Assembly (NCBI GenBank): GCA_000231825.2
Contig: JH720293.1
Span: forward strand, 2,418,001-2,482,000
Source of the DNA: Tetrahymena elliotti 4EA
Lineage: Eukaryota; Ciliophora; Oligohymenophorea; Hymenostomatida; Tetrahymenidae
Direction of reading: 5' to 3'
Length of the DNA: 64,000 bases
The notes under the pieces were generated by a model. The model was given only the letters and a program-made list of their open reading frames with translations, was not told where the DNA came from and made no database searches. Below, one piece after another: positions 24,493-36,200 of this stretch. A program made the translations under genes and the position numbers. Within the stretch, counting starts at the first letter, position 1; every line of letters starts with the position of its first letter.

Positions 24493-27400
24493 ATGAGTTT
24501 TCCTTATTAGAATATCGTTAAAGGTAACCCTATCAGAACATTGGTTAGGGTTATACCTCCATCTAACTTTTAAAGGGAAGATGTAAAAATTATGGCAAAT
24601 ACAATATCACTCACTGACTCAAATTAAAGAAGTAAATTTGAATAAAAAAATAGACATCATATCAAACAACTTAAGCAATTATTAATCTGATATGATAGAT
24701 ATTATTTATGTGCCAATTTATATGATAGGAAACCAATTTTTTTTAATTTAAAGTTATTGAAGAACATGATTGCTAAGAAGTATATGGTCCAGAAACTGAT
24801 GTTTCAACAATGTTTTAGAATTTATTTAGGGGTCATATAACTGCTTTAATTTTAGGTTACAATATAAATATTTTTACTTTTGGTTCTACAGGATCTGGAA
24901 AATCTGCTACTTTAGAAGGTAATGCTAGAGAAGCAGGTTTAATATTATAAATGGGTGATTCATTATTCAATAATTTAGAAACTCGTAAACATCACTCAAG
25001 CAAAATAAATTAGGGAAATGTATAAAACTATTCTTATGGTGTACGTGCTCGTTATGTGGAAATAATAGATGAAGAAATTACTGATTTATTTGGTAGTGCA
25101 GGTAATTAGTTTTCAGATGCTTTGATAGTTAAAGAAACAGTATGGGAAGGTCCTACTATTTAAAATGCGACTGTTTTAAATGTATAAAATCAGTCTTAAC
25201 TTAGTTAGCTTTTAACAGAGGGTAGAAAAAGAAGAAATCAAACTTCTAACGAATTTGGAAAACTTTCATCAAAAGCAACTTCAATATTTACTATTGAAGT
25301 TATTTAAACCTCAGAGCTAGTTAGTGATGGTGCGATGGAAAATATTACTCTAATTTCAAGATTAAATTTCTTTGATTTGCCAGGTAGTGAAATTATGCTT
25401 GATGATCCAGAGTCGATTAGAGTTAGATAAGGTTCTACTTTAAATAAAAGTATTATTGCATTAACAACGCTACTTAGAGATATGTCCTAAAACTAATCTA
25501 AAGATGTAAACATTTCACTAATCATAGGTTGAATCAAAGTTAATTTTTTGTTTTTATATTTCAAAGGATTATTTCTTAACAGAAACATCTACAGTTAGTC
25601 ATATGATGAAAGACGCTTTAGGAGGTAATAGTATATCAACAGGTATATTCTGTTTAAAGAATGGTGACCCTAAAGGTAGTTCATATACTCTTAATATGAT
25701 GAAGAGGGTTTCAAATATTTAAAATTTCAGTATAGTTAATGATAGCAAAGCTATTGGTTTACTTAAACGCTACAGAGCAGAAGCTATTGCAGCTTCAAGC
25801 AATAATAGAATGGGAGGATATAATATGTCAGGTATTGAAGGAGAGATAGGAAGTTAAAAATTGTAAGATCTTGAAAGGAGATTGATAGAAAAAGATTTAG
25901 ATAAGATAAGACTAGATGAGGAAAGGTAGAGGTTTGCTTCCAAACTCACAGAAATGAGAGAGAAATACAATTAGTTAATAAGAGATAAAGGTGATTTATA
26001 AAGTGAGCTAATTAAAAGTGAAGAAGAGAAATTAGAAGTCAGTAAGGCATTAGTAGAGCTTCAAATAGAAAATACTCGCTTAATGGAAATTATTTAAACA
26101 GAGAAATATGAGTCTAGTAATAAATTGCTTAATGCAGATGGAGAACTACTTGAATTAAAAATTAAAGAAGAGAAGGCTTTAGAGCAAATATAGAAATTAT
26201 AAGACAGACTCAAGGAGATTATTGATGATAAGAGAGAGCTTGAAATTGAGTTTGTTGCTTTGAAAAAAAATTACATTGAAGTCAACAAGAAATTTGAAGA
26301 TGAAAAGATTAAAAACTAGAATGTAGGCATGGAATTAATTAATATGGTAAATGAAAATAAAGCCTTGCATGATGAAATGAATGATATTTACAAGAAATCT
26401 TCTTCAACAAATGATGAGAATTCACGTTTTATCAATAGGTATGTATCAATATCTAATTTAAACAACTTTTAATCATTTTAATGTTTTAAAATAATATATT
26501 TTTTTTAAAGGATTGAAAAGCTTGAAAATGAAAATTAAGAATAAAGAGAAGCTTTGGTATTTGCTAAAGCTGAAATAGAGAGATTGAAGACAGAAATGCT
26601 TAAGTACGATATCTTAGAGTAATAGCACAGAATAGATATTGATAATAAGAAGATTGAAATGGAAAAAGGGTTTTTTGAAATTACAAGAGAAAAGCAAAAT
26701 GAATTCAATAAATTAACTCAAGAGGTTGAAGGTAACTTGATTAGAAACAAAGATGAGAGACTGTTATGGGAAAGCTAAAAGATGGAACTCACTCATAAAA
26801 ATAAACTCTAATCAAGAAAAATTCAAGAATTAGAAGACAGATTGAATGAGCTGATGAAGTTTAATGATGAAATGACTGCCGAAAACGGAAAATTATAACT
26901 TTAACTTGATGAAATGCGTTCTGTATATAGAAACAAATTAATTTAATTTACTTCTGAACAAGCAAGAGGAGTTAATGGAGGTAGAATTTTTTTTATATGT
27001 AACAATTGCTTAAATTTTTTAAACATAAAGATAAGCCAATTAGAATCGGTTATGATATGAATGCTCGTGAAGAATTAATTAGAAGTTATAATGAAAAAGA
27101 AATTTAGCTTTCTGAGTCACTTGAAAAAGAAAAGAGGCTCAATAAGAATTTAAAAATGGAAATAAGATGTAAAAATATATGTTCCAATAGCTTAATATTA
27201 ATTTCTTTTAAAAGCCTTAAAGAATTATGCTCGTTAGATGAAGTATTTAGCAGAAGATTGGGCACCAGTTGGAGTTCCTTTACCAGAAATTCTAAAGAAA
27301 GACGCTCCTACTCAACTTGATGATGAAAATCTAGGAGGAGCTCTTGTGGTAAATTCAATATGATTTATAATATTATCAAACAATAGAAATCTTTAAATAA

Positions 27401-28199
27401 TATAGGCTGATCAAAATGTTGAAATTGATCGTTTGAGAAAAAGAAATAGGAAATTAGAAGAAGAACTAAGAATCATATAAGATTAATTACTAAACTAAAC
27501 AACTAAAAAAGCTGATAAAGAAGTTGATATCTAGCAAAGATTGCTTAATGAAATTGAATACATGAAATCAACAAATGTAAGACCTGGGTCTAGTTCATAA
27601 AATATCGAAGTTTTAAGAAAGGAAAGAAACGATTTATATGAAGAAAACAAAAAATTGATTGCAATGGTAGATTATTTAAGAAATTAAGTATAAAAAATAT
27701 ATTTTTATTTTATAAATATAGTTAAAGGATAATAGAAAATGGGATGCTTTTATGCTCTAGAAGGAGAATGAAAGATTGATGAAACAAGTAATCCTTTCAA
27801 AATTAACACTTTTTTTTATCAATTATATTTTATTGAAATAGATTAAATCATATGAAGACGGATAATCAATAGCCCCAATTTCTGGTGATTCTGGAATGCT
27901 CAAAACTAAAGTATAATTTCATAATCTCATTATTTAGCTCTGATTTTTTTTTTTACTAAATTAGATCATGCATTATGAAAAGATGGTAAAATAAATAGAA
28001 AAAGATAAATCTCAACTTCTAGTTCGTGCAACTATGGCAGAAGAGTAGCTTAAGTCTTTGTAAGAACATTTACAAAAAACTACATTAGAATACTAAAAGA
28101 AAATCATGGACCTCAAAAAGGTTTGATTAATTATTTTAATTTCTATAATTTAATCATATATTTTTGTATAAAATATTAAAGGGTAGAGCTGATTATTGA
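24493..28199 (+). CDS. Kinesin-like protein with divergent motor domain and long coiled coil
   Basis: Eleven exons, 1,031 residues: 24493-24631, 24754-25505, 25567-26438, 26511-26980, 27031-27168, 27215-27348, 27406-27687, 27722-27787, 27842-27910, 27965-28120, 28182-28199. The N-terminal motor has RTLVRVIPPS (about 15-24), Q-E-V-Y-G, LGYNINIFTFGSTGSGKSAT (80-99; P-loop) and DLPGSE at 254-259 (switch II; usually DLAGSE). Switch I, normally SSRSH, reads SSKATS (218-223), so ATP hydrolysis may be impaired. DALGGNS matches the late motor motif. Residues from about 410 are almost continuous coiled coil. A conserved block near 790 reads KNYARQMKYLAEDWAPVGVP, which reminds me of ciliary/centriolar CCDC78-like proteins; that link is from memory. 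The first intron is the least certain: an alternative acceptor at 24728 would keep an F-x-F-x-V strand but does not fit the phase. Confidence 0.8.
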
Positions 28200-28432
28200 A
28201 GAGCCATGCTTTGAGCTAAGAGTTATATGTACATTAAAAATTTAAATTATATCAATAGTATTTTGTATATTTTTGTTTGCTTTATTTAACTCAAATATTT
28301 TCAAGTTTTTTTTTTATAATTTGCTCTTTACTAACTTGCACCAAAAAAAATTAATTTAAAATATTAAATATCTACTTTGTATCATTAAAAAAGTAAACAA
28401 ATCAATATTATTTAAGAATTAACTAAACAAAG

Positions 28433-28759
28433 ATGAAATCATCAAAAGGAATAATAAAAATACATTTGGAAGAAATTTTTGATGCTATGCAATCAGAAAT
28501 AGTTTATGATTAAACTTAAATAAAAAGATAGCAATCTATAAATTGTAAAATGGAAGATGTAGAAGATAATTAAGACTATCAACAAGAATAAACAGCATAC
28601 TTTTCCTATTTGGATATATATAAAATTAAAAGCCAAGACTAATCTAAGCAAAGGTTTGCCCAAGATACTTTAATATCCAAAAATTATGAGCACCAGTTAA
28701 AAAAGAAATTACATAAATTAAATCAAATCTTTAAATTTGACAATTTAGAGATGTTGTGA
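28433..28759 (+). CDS. Small hypothetical charged protein
   Basis: Single exon, 108 residues, ATG to TGA, 234 bp downstream of the kinesin-like gene on the same strand. It is Lys/Gln/Asp/Glu-rich and largely helical in appearance (IIKIHLEEIFDAMQSEI at the start, HQLKKKLHKLNQIFKF near the end), with a Gln-rich middle. No domain, signal or membrane segment is recognised. Codon use, with many TAA Gln and some CAA/CAG, is like its neighbours. Confidence 0.6.
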
Positions 28760-29621
28760 GAAATATGCCTCATTTATTTCTTAATTTGTTCTATATAAAC
28801 AATAAAATACTCTTAAACCTTCCAAAAACTTTATAAAGCTTCTATTTTTTTAAATTTGCTTACCTAACTAAATATTTTCCCAACAAATCTATTAAAAGAA
28901 TGAACTTAAGATAAAATCCATTTTATTATAGTGAGATTTTGATAATAAAATATCTTTTAAATAAAAAGTAATTAATTAAAAGTAAATTTGAAAGCATGTT
29001 TAAAATCATATGATATTTATTGATTAATTTATTAATTTTTTATTAACAGCATATTATGAGCTGCTCATGTTAATATTAAAATAAATTTGCAAGTTAAAAA
29101 ACTAGTTTTTACTTGATCAATAAATTTCTTTTCCTTCAAAATATAAATGAAGATTTATTGTTATTTGATTTTTTTTTATGAGTTTTTGAATATTTAGATT
29201 TTGAAAATTATTTCCACAGAATTTCGAAATACAAAAAATAATATGTTTTTATTAGATCTGTAAGATTTTTCTTTTAAATAACATGTAAATATTCATGCCA
29301 TTTGGCAAAAGAAATAAATAAATAAATTCGATTGATCGAGAAATTATAATTTAAAAGCGAAAAATCTTACAATATCAATCAAAAGATAACTTTAATGAAA
29401 ATAATTTAAGAGATTTTGAATATGTAGTGTGAAATTATCTAAAAGAAAATATTCTAAACATAAATAAAGAGTATCTACATAGTGTAATTTTCTTTTAGGT
29501 TATTGGGATATATTAACAATTCTGCAAAGTATCCTAATTTTCTTTATTTGTTAAACACTTCTGGAATTATAGATATATCCTATTTAATTCCTATGAGGAA
29601 TTATTAATGTCCTTTACTTAA
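28760..29621. other. Intergenic region
   Basis: A+T-rich spacer. A plus-strand ATG at 29295 opens a frame of about 45 codons that meets TGA; extending it through a supposed intron runs across the antisense of the minus-strand gene at 29622-29991, so it is not called. An ATGAGC-T-GCTCAT inverted repeat lies near 29056. Confidence 0.5.
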
Positions 29622-29991
29622 TCAAGCATCGACGATTCTTTTGGGGACACCTATTATAATAAAATTAAATTTAATATTCTAGATTTTTAACATTGCTAAT
29701 AGTAATATCTAATTTAATTTTATAAATAAGATGCAATTTGTTTACCTCTCTCGGGAGGAATGAAATCAGTGTAAATCATATTGTAGAGGGCAGGATATAA
29801 AGTCCAGATACCTTTTTATTTTAGTTTTAAAAATAATCAATAACTTTTCTTTAAACTCAATCTTTCTAATTATAAAGTAATGGGGCTATTTTATTACTCC
29901 AGGTTAAAAGAACGGGACCATAACCAACGTATCTCTTGAGTCTGAAAGCATTGGTTTCATGGAAAAGCTTGTAAAAAGTAGGAAGATACAT
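29622..29991 (-). CDS. 62-residue three-exon single-helix membrane protein
   Basis: Exons on the minus strand: 29991-29898, 29811-29746, 29650-29622. Together they make 189 nt, 62 residues plus TGA. Both introns are A+T-rich with good ends (GTAATA...AAAG and GTAAAC...ATAG), and both junctions are in phase 1. Exons are visibly richer in G+C than the introns. The product begins MYLPTFYKLFHETNAFRLKR, continues through one membrane-spanning stretch rich in Tyr/Trp/Leu (YVGYGPVLLTWSIWTLYPAL) and ends with IPPERGVPKRIVDA. A basic N-terminal segment before one helix is typical of small accessory subunits of mitochondrial respiratory complexes, but that is a guess. Without splicing, no frame is longer than about 44 codons. 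Confidence 0.68.
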
Positions 29992-31056
29992 TGATATTCT
30001 TCTTTTTGAGTTTTCTTTTTATAAAATTTTTAGTTTTCTTATTTTTTCTTTTTAATTTGTATTGATCCAAACAAATTTTTATTTAAGCTCAGTCTTTACT
30101 ATTTAGAATTACTAATAAATGCCAAAGAAACAAACAATGAATCACATGGAAAATAATATTTGATTAATACCCTAGTTAAAAACTTTATTTTACAAATATT
30201 ATTCATATACAAAATATCTCAAATCTTTAATTTTACATTCAAAATTTTTATTAATAAAATCATTTCAAAAAATTAAAAACTAAATCAAAAAAAAATAATC
30301 TACTGCACTTTTTTCTATCTAAAAAATTTCCAAAAAATAATTAATCAAACTTATCGAAAAAATAAATTACTAAATAAATCTTTGAATAAAAAAATGTTTT
30401 TTAAATTAAAAGGCTTTTAACTTTACAATGTTTTCCAATGTAGAATAAAAAATAATCTTCAAATTTGAAATATGAATCTAAATTTTAAAGTAAATTGTTG
30501 ACCAGTTGACTTTATTTATTATTAATTTTTATTTAAAAAATATATTCTCAGAGATTAGATAAAAAAGAAGTTTTTGAAATAATTGTATAAGCTTTGTCAA
30601 ATAAAATATTTTTGGAATTGAAATGAATAGGTTTAGAGTGGATATGTATGAATAGATATATCTTATAAATAAATAGGATGTTAAAAAATAAAATGAAGAA
30701 ATATAATAAATAAAATTATTAACAGCAAATATGCTTATTATTAAATCATGCAAAACTTCATGCATTTTTTAATACTGAAAAAATCAAAAGGAGTGAGTGG
30801 ATAATAGGATTTACAATGCTTTTTTATCATATATTTATTAAGTAAATAAATAGTTAGCTTCATTGATTTATAAAGAAAAAAGAAAACATAATAATAAATT
30901 CAAATCATAAAATTATAGTTATATAATAAAAGGTGTAAAAGTAACTCCTGAAATAGAATATTTTAGAGTTGTTAAAATATAGAATCCATAATTCAAAATA
31001 TAAAGTCACTAACAAATTTATAAGCAAATAGAAATTATATACTGAAAGTTAAGAAA
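29992..31056. other. Divergent intergenic region
   Basis: About 1.06 kb, very A+T-rich. A minus-strand hydrophobic frame ending near 30765 (His/Ile/Tyr/Phe-rich, no homology) is considered spurious. Promoters for the 62-residue protein gene and the PG-rich repeat gene presumably lie here. Confidence 0.5.
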
Positions 31057-32744
31057 ATGGCAGAAAAAGTTGAAGAAGAGCAAGCACCTCCTAAGATTTA
31101 TACATATGTTGATTTATTAAAATTTGAAAATCCTGAAATATATAGCAGTTTTGGTAAAATGAGGTTATCACATAAATAAACTGCTCCCAAATATGGCTTT
31201 GGTACTGCTGATAGAAATAAACAAGCTAAAGTATTTTAAAATAAGGAATTGGCAAAAACTAATTTTGCAGGTAAAATAGTTAAAATATTTCTATTAATAC
31301 TTATTTTTTTGCTTCTAGCTGTGATACTATATTGTCACTTTTTAAAGCATATTCACAAAAACAACTTCAAAGTATTAAAATTAAAACCAACCTAAAAAAA
31401 GGTAAAAGCTCTCCTGGTCCTGCATATGACGTTAGAGATACAGATTACTTTACTTACTAAAAAGTAGAATACTTTCATTTTAAAAATAAACAAATTAAAC
31501 TTTCAATCCAGACACTTTTTGTTGGAGATATTTAAAGATTAAATTATAATGTTGAATATAAAAGGCACCTAAATGGAAAATCGGTTCAGAAGTCAGAAAT
31601 ACATTAAATACAGGATCAAAGCATGACTTCTATTTGAGAAAGGATGTTGATGTAAACATTTAGATTTGTTATGTTATTTATTAATTTTAAATATAAATTA
31701 TAATGAAACTATTTACTATTTAATTGATAAGCAAAAGTCAAATCAATAAATAAGTTTCATCAATTTAAAATGCTTTAAATCATTTTAAAAAAGGAAATAT
31801 TGCCAAACCAACAAAAATAAAAATATAAATATGTTTTCATTCATCATTTACTTTTAAAATAATTTGTTGTTAAAAAATAAAATTGGTAAAGGCAATCTTT
31901 TCTTTTTTAAATTTTTTTGCTTAGTTTACAAATTTCAATAAAGTCTAATTTATAAAACTAATCATATTTCAAAAAATATTTAATATTATTTTTTGAAATA
32001 AAGTTTGACCCACTTGAGGCTGATATTTTTAGAAGACCTAAGGCTCCAACTGTCAGAATTGGTTTAGAATTAAGAGTAAAAATTATATAAAATTTAAAGT
32101 TATTTTTTAATTGTTTTTATTCAATCCAACTAGTTCCCTAATGATCCTAAAAGACACAAAGGTACTCCTGGACCTTAATATAACCCCTCACTTAAACATG
32201 AAATACCTAACCCACCTAAATTCTCATTCGGTTTTAGAAGGGAAATTCAAGGTTTCTCACCTTTAGTTGCTAATAGTTCAACTCCTTAACTTGTAAGTTT
32301 TAATTAAAAAAATATATTGATAAAAATATAAAATATTTATTTAGGTTGGTCCTGGTAGCTACATTTAGAAAAACGTACCAAATACATCTAAAATTAGAAA
32401 TGAACCTAAATGGTCATTCCCTAATGCTGAAAGATTTTCAGGCTTTGCTGCAGATTTATCTAATGCACATTATACAAAACCGTAAGATTTAAAAATGTTA
32501 AAATCTTTTTTACTTAAAAATAAAATATAAAATATTAAGACGTGCTATTGGTACATAATATGATTCAAGAAAATAAACTCTCCCAATGTTTAGTTTTGGT
32601 AAATCTACAAGAGGTAAACCATTAATTAAAAAATAAAAAAGTTATTAAACATGAATAATTAATTTAGAATCAAAGAGAGGTACATTTAAGGATATGATGT
32701 CTACCCAAGAAGTTAGAATTAGAATTTCAATGCCTAAATTCTGA
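31057..32744 (+). CDS. ODF3/SHIPPO-type sperm-tail PG-rich repeat protein
   Basis: Eight exons: 31057-31270, 31348-31463, 31565-31651, 32004-32075, 32134-32292, 32345-32481, 32540-32613, 32668-32744; 311 residues. Repeats of the STPGR (SHIPPO) class are visible: GKSSPGPAYDV, GTPGPQYNPSLK and VGPGSYIQ, each followed by a basic-aromatic FSFG-type segment (PPKFSFGFRRE, KWSFPNAERF, LPMFSFGKSTR). These short repeats mark the ODF3/CIMAP family, which decorates the lumen or outer surface of ciliary and flagellar microtubules. The start MAEKVEEEQAPP is acidic and has no signal peptide. Expected location is the axoneme of cilia. Repeat boundaries only partly match exon boundaries. Confidence 0.85.
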
Positions 32745-33255
32745 GATAGACAAAATTTAAAAAGGGGCAATAACTAATTAAGAGTTATTTAAAAAACAGT
32801 TTTAATAGTAAAAAAAATATAAATTATAAATAGAATATCATTAAAATATTGGAATGTTTGGATTTGTTATTATTTTCGTTGTACAATTTTAGTTTTTCTT
32901 TCCATTCTTTAAATAGGAAATACTTTTTGGTTTTAATTTAATTTTTTAGAATTTACTGATGTGGAAAAAAAAATGTTAATTAATCATTATTAAATTATTA
33001 TCATAAATAAACAAAAACTATGTATCAATTAGCTTTTTTATTACATTAATTAATATTTTTAAAGTATTTTTTATGGCATTGCTCAATAATTAACTAAATT
33101 AATTTACTAAAAGATGAAATCTCTTAATTTATTGATTAACATTAATTAGTATTAATAACATAAACCTTATTATTTATATTAAACAATTTATAACTAGAAT
33201 TTCCAAAAAGATAAAATAATAAACTAATTATTTAAATTTATATATTATATTTTCA
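32745..33255. other. Intergenic region
   Basis: About 510 bp of A+T-rich spacer between two genes on the same strand. No feature recognised. Confidence 0.6.
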
Positions 33256-36200
33256 ATGTCTTATAAAAATGCTGTTAAACCTTAATTAGGATAAGAAATT
33301 ACTCAACCTTTAGAGAGAAAAAGCTTTTTTACTCAACTCCACTCCCCAAGTAGTACAGGATATAGTGGAGCCACAACTACAGTTAACTGGATGAAATAAA
33401 AATTCACTTTTCCAAGTGATAGAATATAAAATATTGACAGTGAGGGTATTTCAGAACACCAAATAGAGTGTTCTCCAACTGCTTAATTTTAGAGCTCTTT
33501 AGGATATAATAATCCTTCATTGCATAGAGCAAGCAGTTTTAGAGAACATCTAACTACGCCTAATAATTTAAATGGATAAAAAAGACCTATGACTAGAGAA
33601 GAGCAGTACAAGCTATATCCTGCTCTTAAATACAGGTAAGTTATATTTTTTCTTTTTTAATTTTAACTCATAAAAAATTAAGAATATATTAATTTGATAA
33701 AATATTTTAATTAGAGATTATGCTTGCTAGAATACTTATATCAAGTACACAAATTATAGAGCCAGCTCAATAAGCAATTTAAATAAAGAATAATTATAAG
33801 ATTTTCAGCCAAAATCAACAAACAACCGTTAGTTAAATTTAGATATTTTTTTTTCAGCAAATAGTTAAATAGATAAATAAAATGGTCTTGAAGGTTAACG
33901 AATATAATTCACTGACCTAAATGGTAATATGTAAGGGAACAAAAATGAATAAGTTAGAGTATTAAACATAAATGAAAAATCAGCAAAAAATCATAAAAAT
34001 AAAGGTAGAGGTAAGAATAAAACAAAATCTAAAGGATCATTTGATTCATAGAATAGTGCTAATTGCTTTCTTTTAAATGTTTAAAAACCATATTTTATTG
34101 CTTCCAGAGCATAAATTAATACTTAATAAAAATAGTTTTAAACAGATTAAGTAACCTTTATTCCAGATCTTTAAAATTCTGAAAAGGAATATCAAGCTTA
34201 AATTTAAATGCCAAATGATAAAAATTAATCTTAAAATGATAATAGTAAGCAAAAATATTTTATATCTCGTACAAGATTTCGTAATGCTGCAGATGAAAAG
34301 GTTATTACAGGTACTGATAAAACCAATACTTCATAAAATTAAAATTTATTTGATTTAAAATAATAATAATCATAATAAGGAGTAGGAGTTTCTTAGCCTA
34401 AATTAAATAAATAAAACTTCAGCTAGAACCAATAAGAATAAATATTAACTGATGCAGATATAAGACTTATGATGATTTCTGCAGGTATTGACCCCCTTAA
34501 AGATTACATTACAAGGAGAGCTAACTTTGGATGCAAATCAATATATAATCCTGATTTATTAAATCACTTTGAAAGAATAAGTTCAAAAAATAGATATTTG
34601 CAATAAATGTAGCCTTCATATTCCAATGATAAAAAATATTAAACTTAAAAAGATGTAGCAGAGTACTACCATCATTTGGAAAGATTTGACAAGGAAGGGA
34701 ATGATGATTATTTTATTCAAACCAGAAAGAATGCAACAAACTATAACAGATTTCATATGTCAAAACCAAATATTAGAATGAGATATGAATAGCAGCTCAA
34801 AATAGCTAATTATTTGATAACAAAGGCAAAAGAAGAAAAATTAAATTATTAATAAAAACTTATTGTTGCACCTCCTATCCAATAGCTATATTAGGATTCT
34901 GAAAACGAGGCTAAGTAAAGCACAGAAAATAATTTAGTTCATGGCTTACATAAGTATTTACTAGCAAAAGATTTAATAAAAGAAACTTGGAAGTAGCTTT
35001 AGTAGCCTGAAACACCTAAGCCTACAAAAATTGTTTAAATATTGAATAATAATACCACTCTTTCTTCATAAAGCTTTACTGCATTAATAAAAGATAAAAA
35101 CTTTATGAAAAATTAAGTATCAGCTAAAAGCTCTTAACCTGTAAGCATGAAAAGTATATCTTTTGATGATATCAAAGGAAATACAAGCAATAAATAAGAC
35201 AAAATAGAAAACTAAATAAAATTTTAGTAATTTATAATTGACCAAGGGTTGTAAGAAATGAACCATTATGATGAAATTATCAGATGGTATAAAGAAAGAT
35301 TTTCAGAATTAAATTAATAAGGAAAGGAAACCAGAAATTAAAGTCCTGACAAGCAGCCTTAGTTTGGGTCAGCTTAAAAATCTTAAAATAAAAGTAGAAG
35401 CTCAAGTCCAAATAATAATAATATTGAATTAAAAAACTGTGATATAAACTCCCAATAAAAAAACCTACCTACAGAATTAAATGTTTACACTAGGGAAGAC
35501 ATCTTTATTAAAAAAACCATAGATAAAATGATAAATAATGATGAAATAGATATTGTATCCCTTTCAGATATTGCACAACTATAAAAAATTATTAACTAAA
35601 GATAAACCATTTTAGAAGATTTAAAGTAGATTATAATTAAATCTGTTAATGAGATTTTAACAGCAAAATTAAAGAAATCTAAAAAAAATAAGAAATCAAA
35701 TTCATAAGAATTCAATGATTAATCGAACAAATAAAATAGCACACTTATTCATAAAAATTCTAAGCAATTGCATAGAAGTTCATCTTCTTAAAAGATATAG
35801 AATTAAAGTAAGAATAATAGAGTTAGTACAACTTAGCAAACAGAAAGAAAGAAGAAATACAAGTAATAGAATTCATTAGGCTATAAAGATTATGTTTAAT
35901 CTAAAATGGAAAAGGAATTCTTTAGTAAATTAAAAAAAAAGAGCATAAAAGCAGAAGCTTTTGCTTTCATCACAGATCATCCCTAATAAGAAGAGCAATA
36001 CGAAACTAAAAAATTAATATAAAACAAAAGCGTATTTAAAGTAAGTAATAATGAAGGCTTTATTAAAATTGAAAAATTTGATGAAAAATAAGAAACCTTC
36101 AACCAAATAGATTTGAGATAATTAAAAACTTAAACTGTTTAAAGCTAAGAATCTCTAACTCCTATGTAAAAAAACACTTAGAGTACCCTTTTCAACACTT

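Noticed and set aside
24632..24728. Two very short introns (22 and 19 nt) flanking a small exon in the kinesin-like gene
   Set aside because: The phases fit, but introns this short do not occur elsewhere in the window; a single intron 24632-24753 is simpler.
29295..29900. Plus-strand gene starting at ATG 29295 and spliced across 29430-29505
   Set aside because: The extended second exon is antisense to the minus-strand 62-residue protein gene, whose introns and exons show clear composition contrast and consistent phases. The first 45 codons remain unexplained.
30529..30765. Minus-strand hydrophobic open frame with an ATG
   Set aside because: Composition is only Ile/Tyr/Phe/Leu from A+T-rich DNA; no motif and no G+C rise as seen in real exons here.
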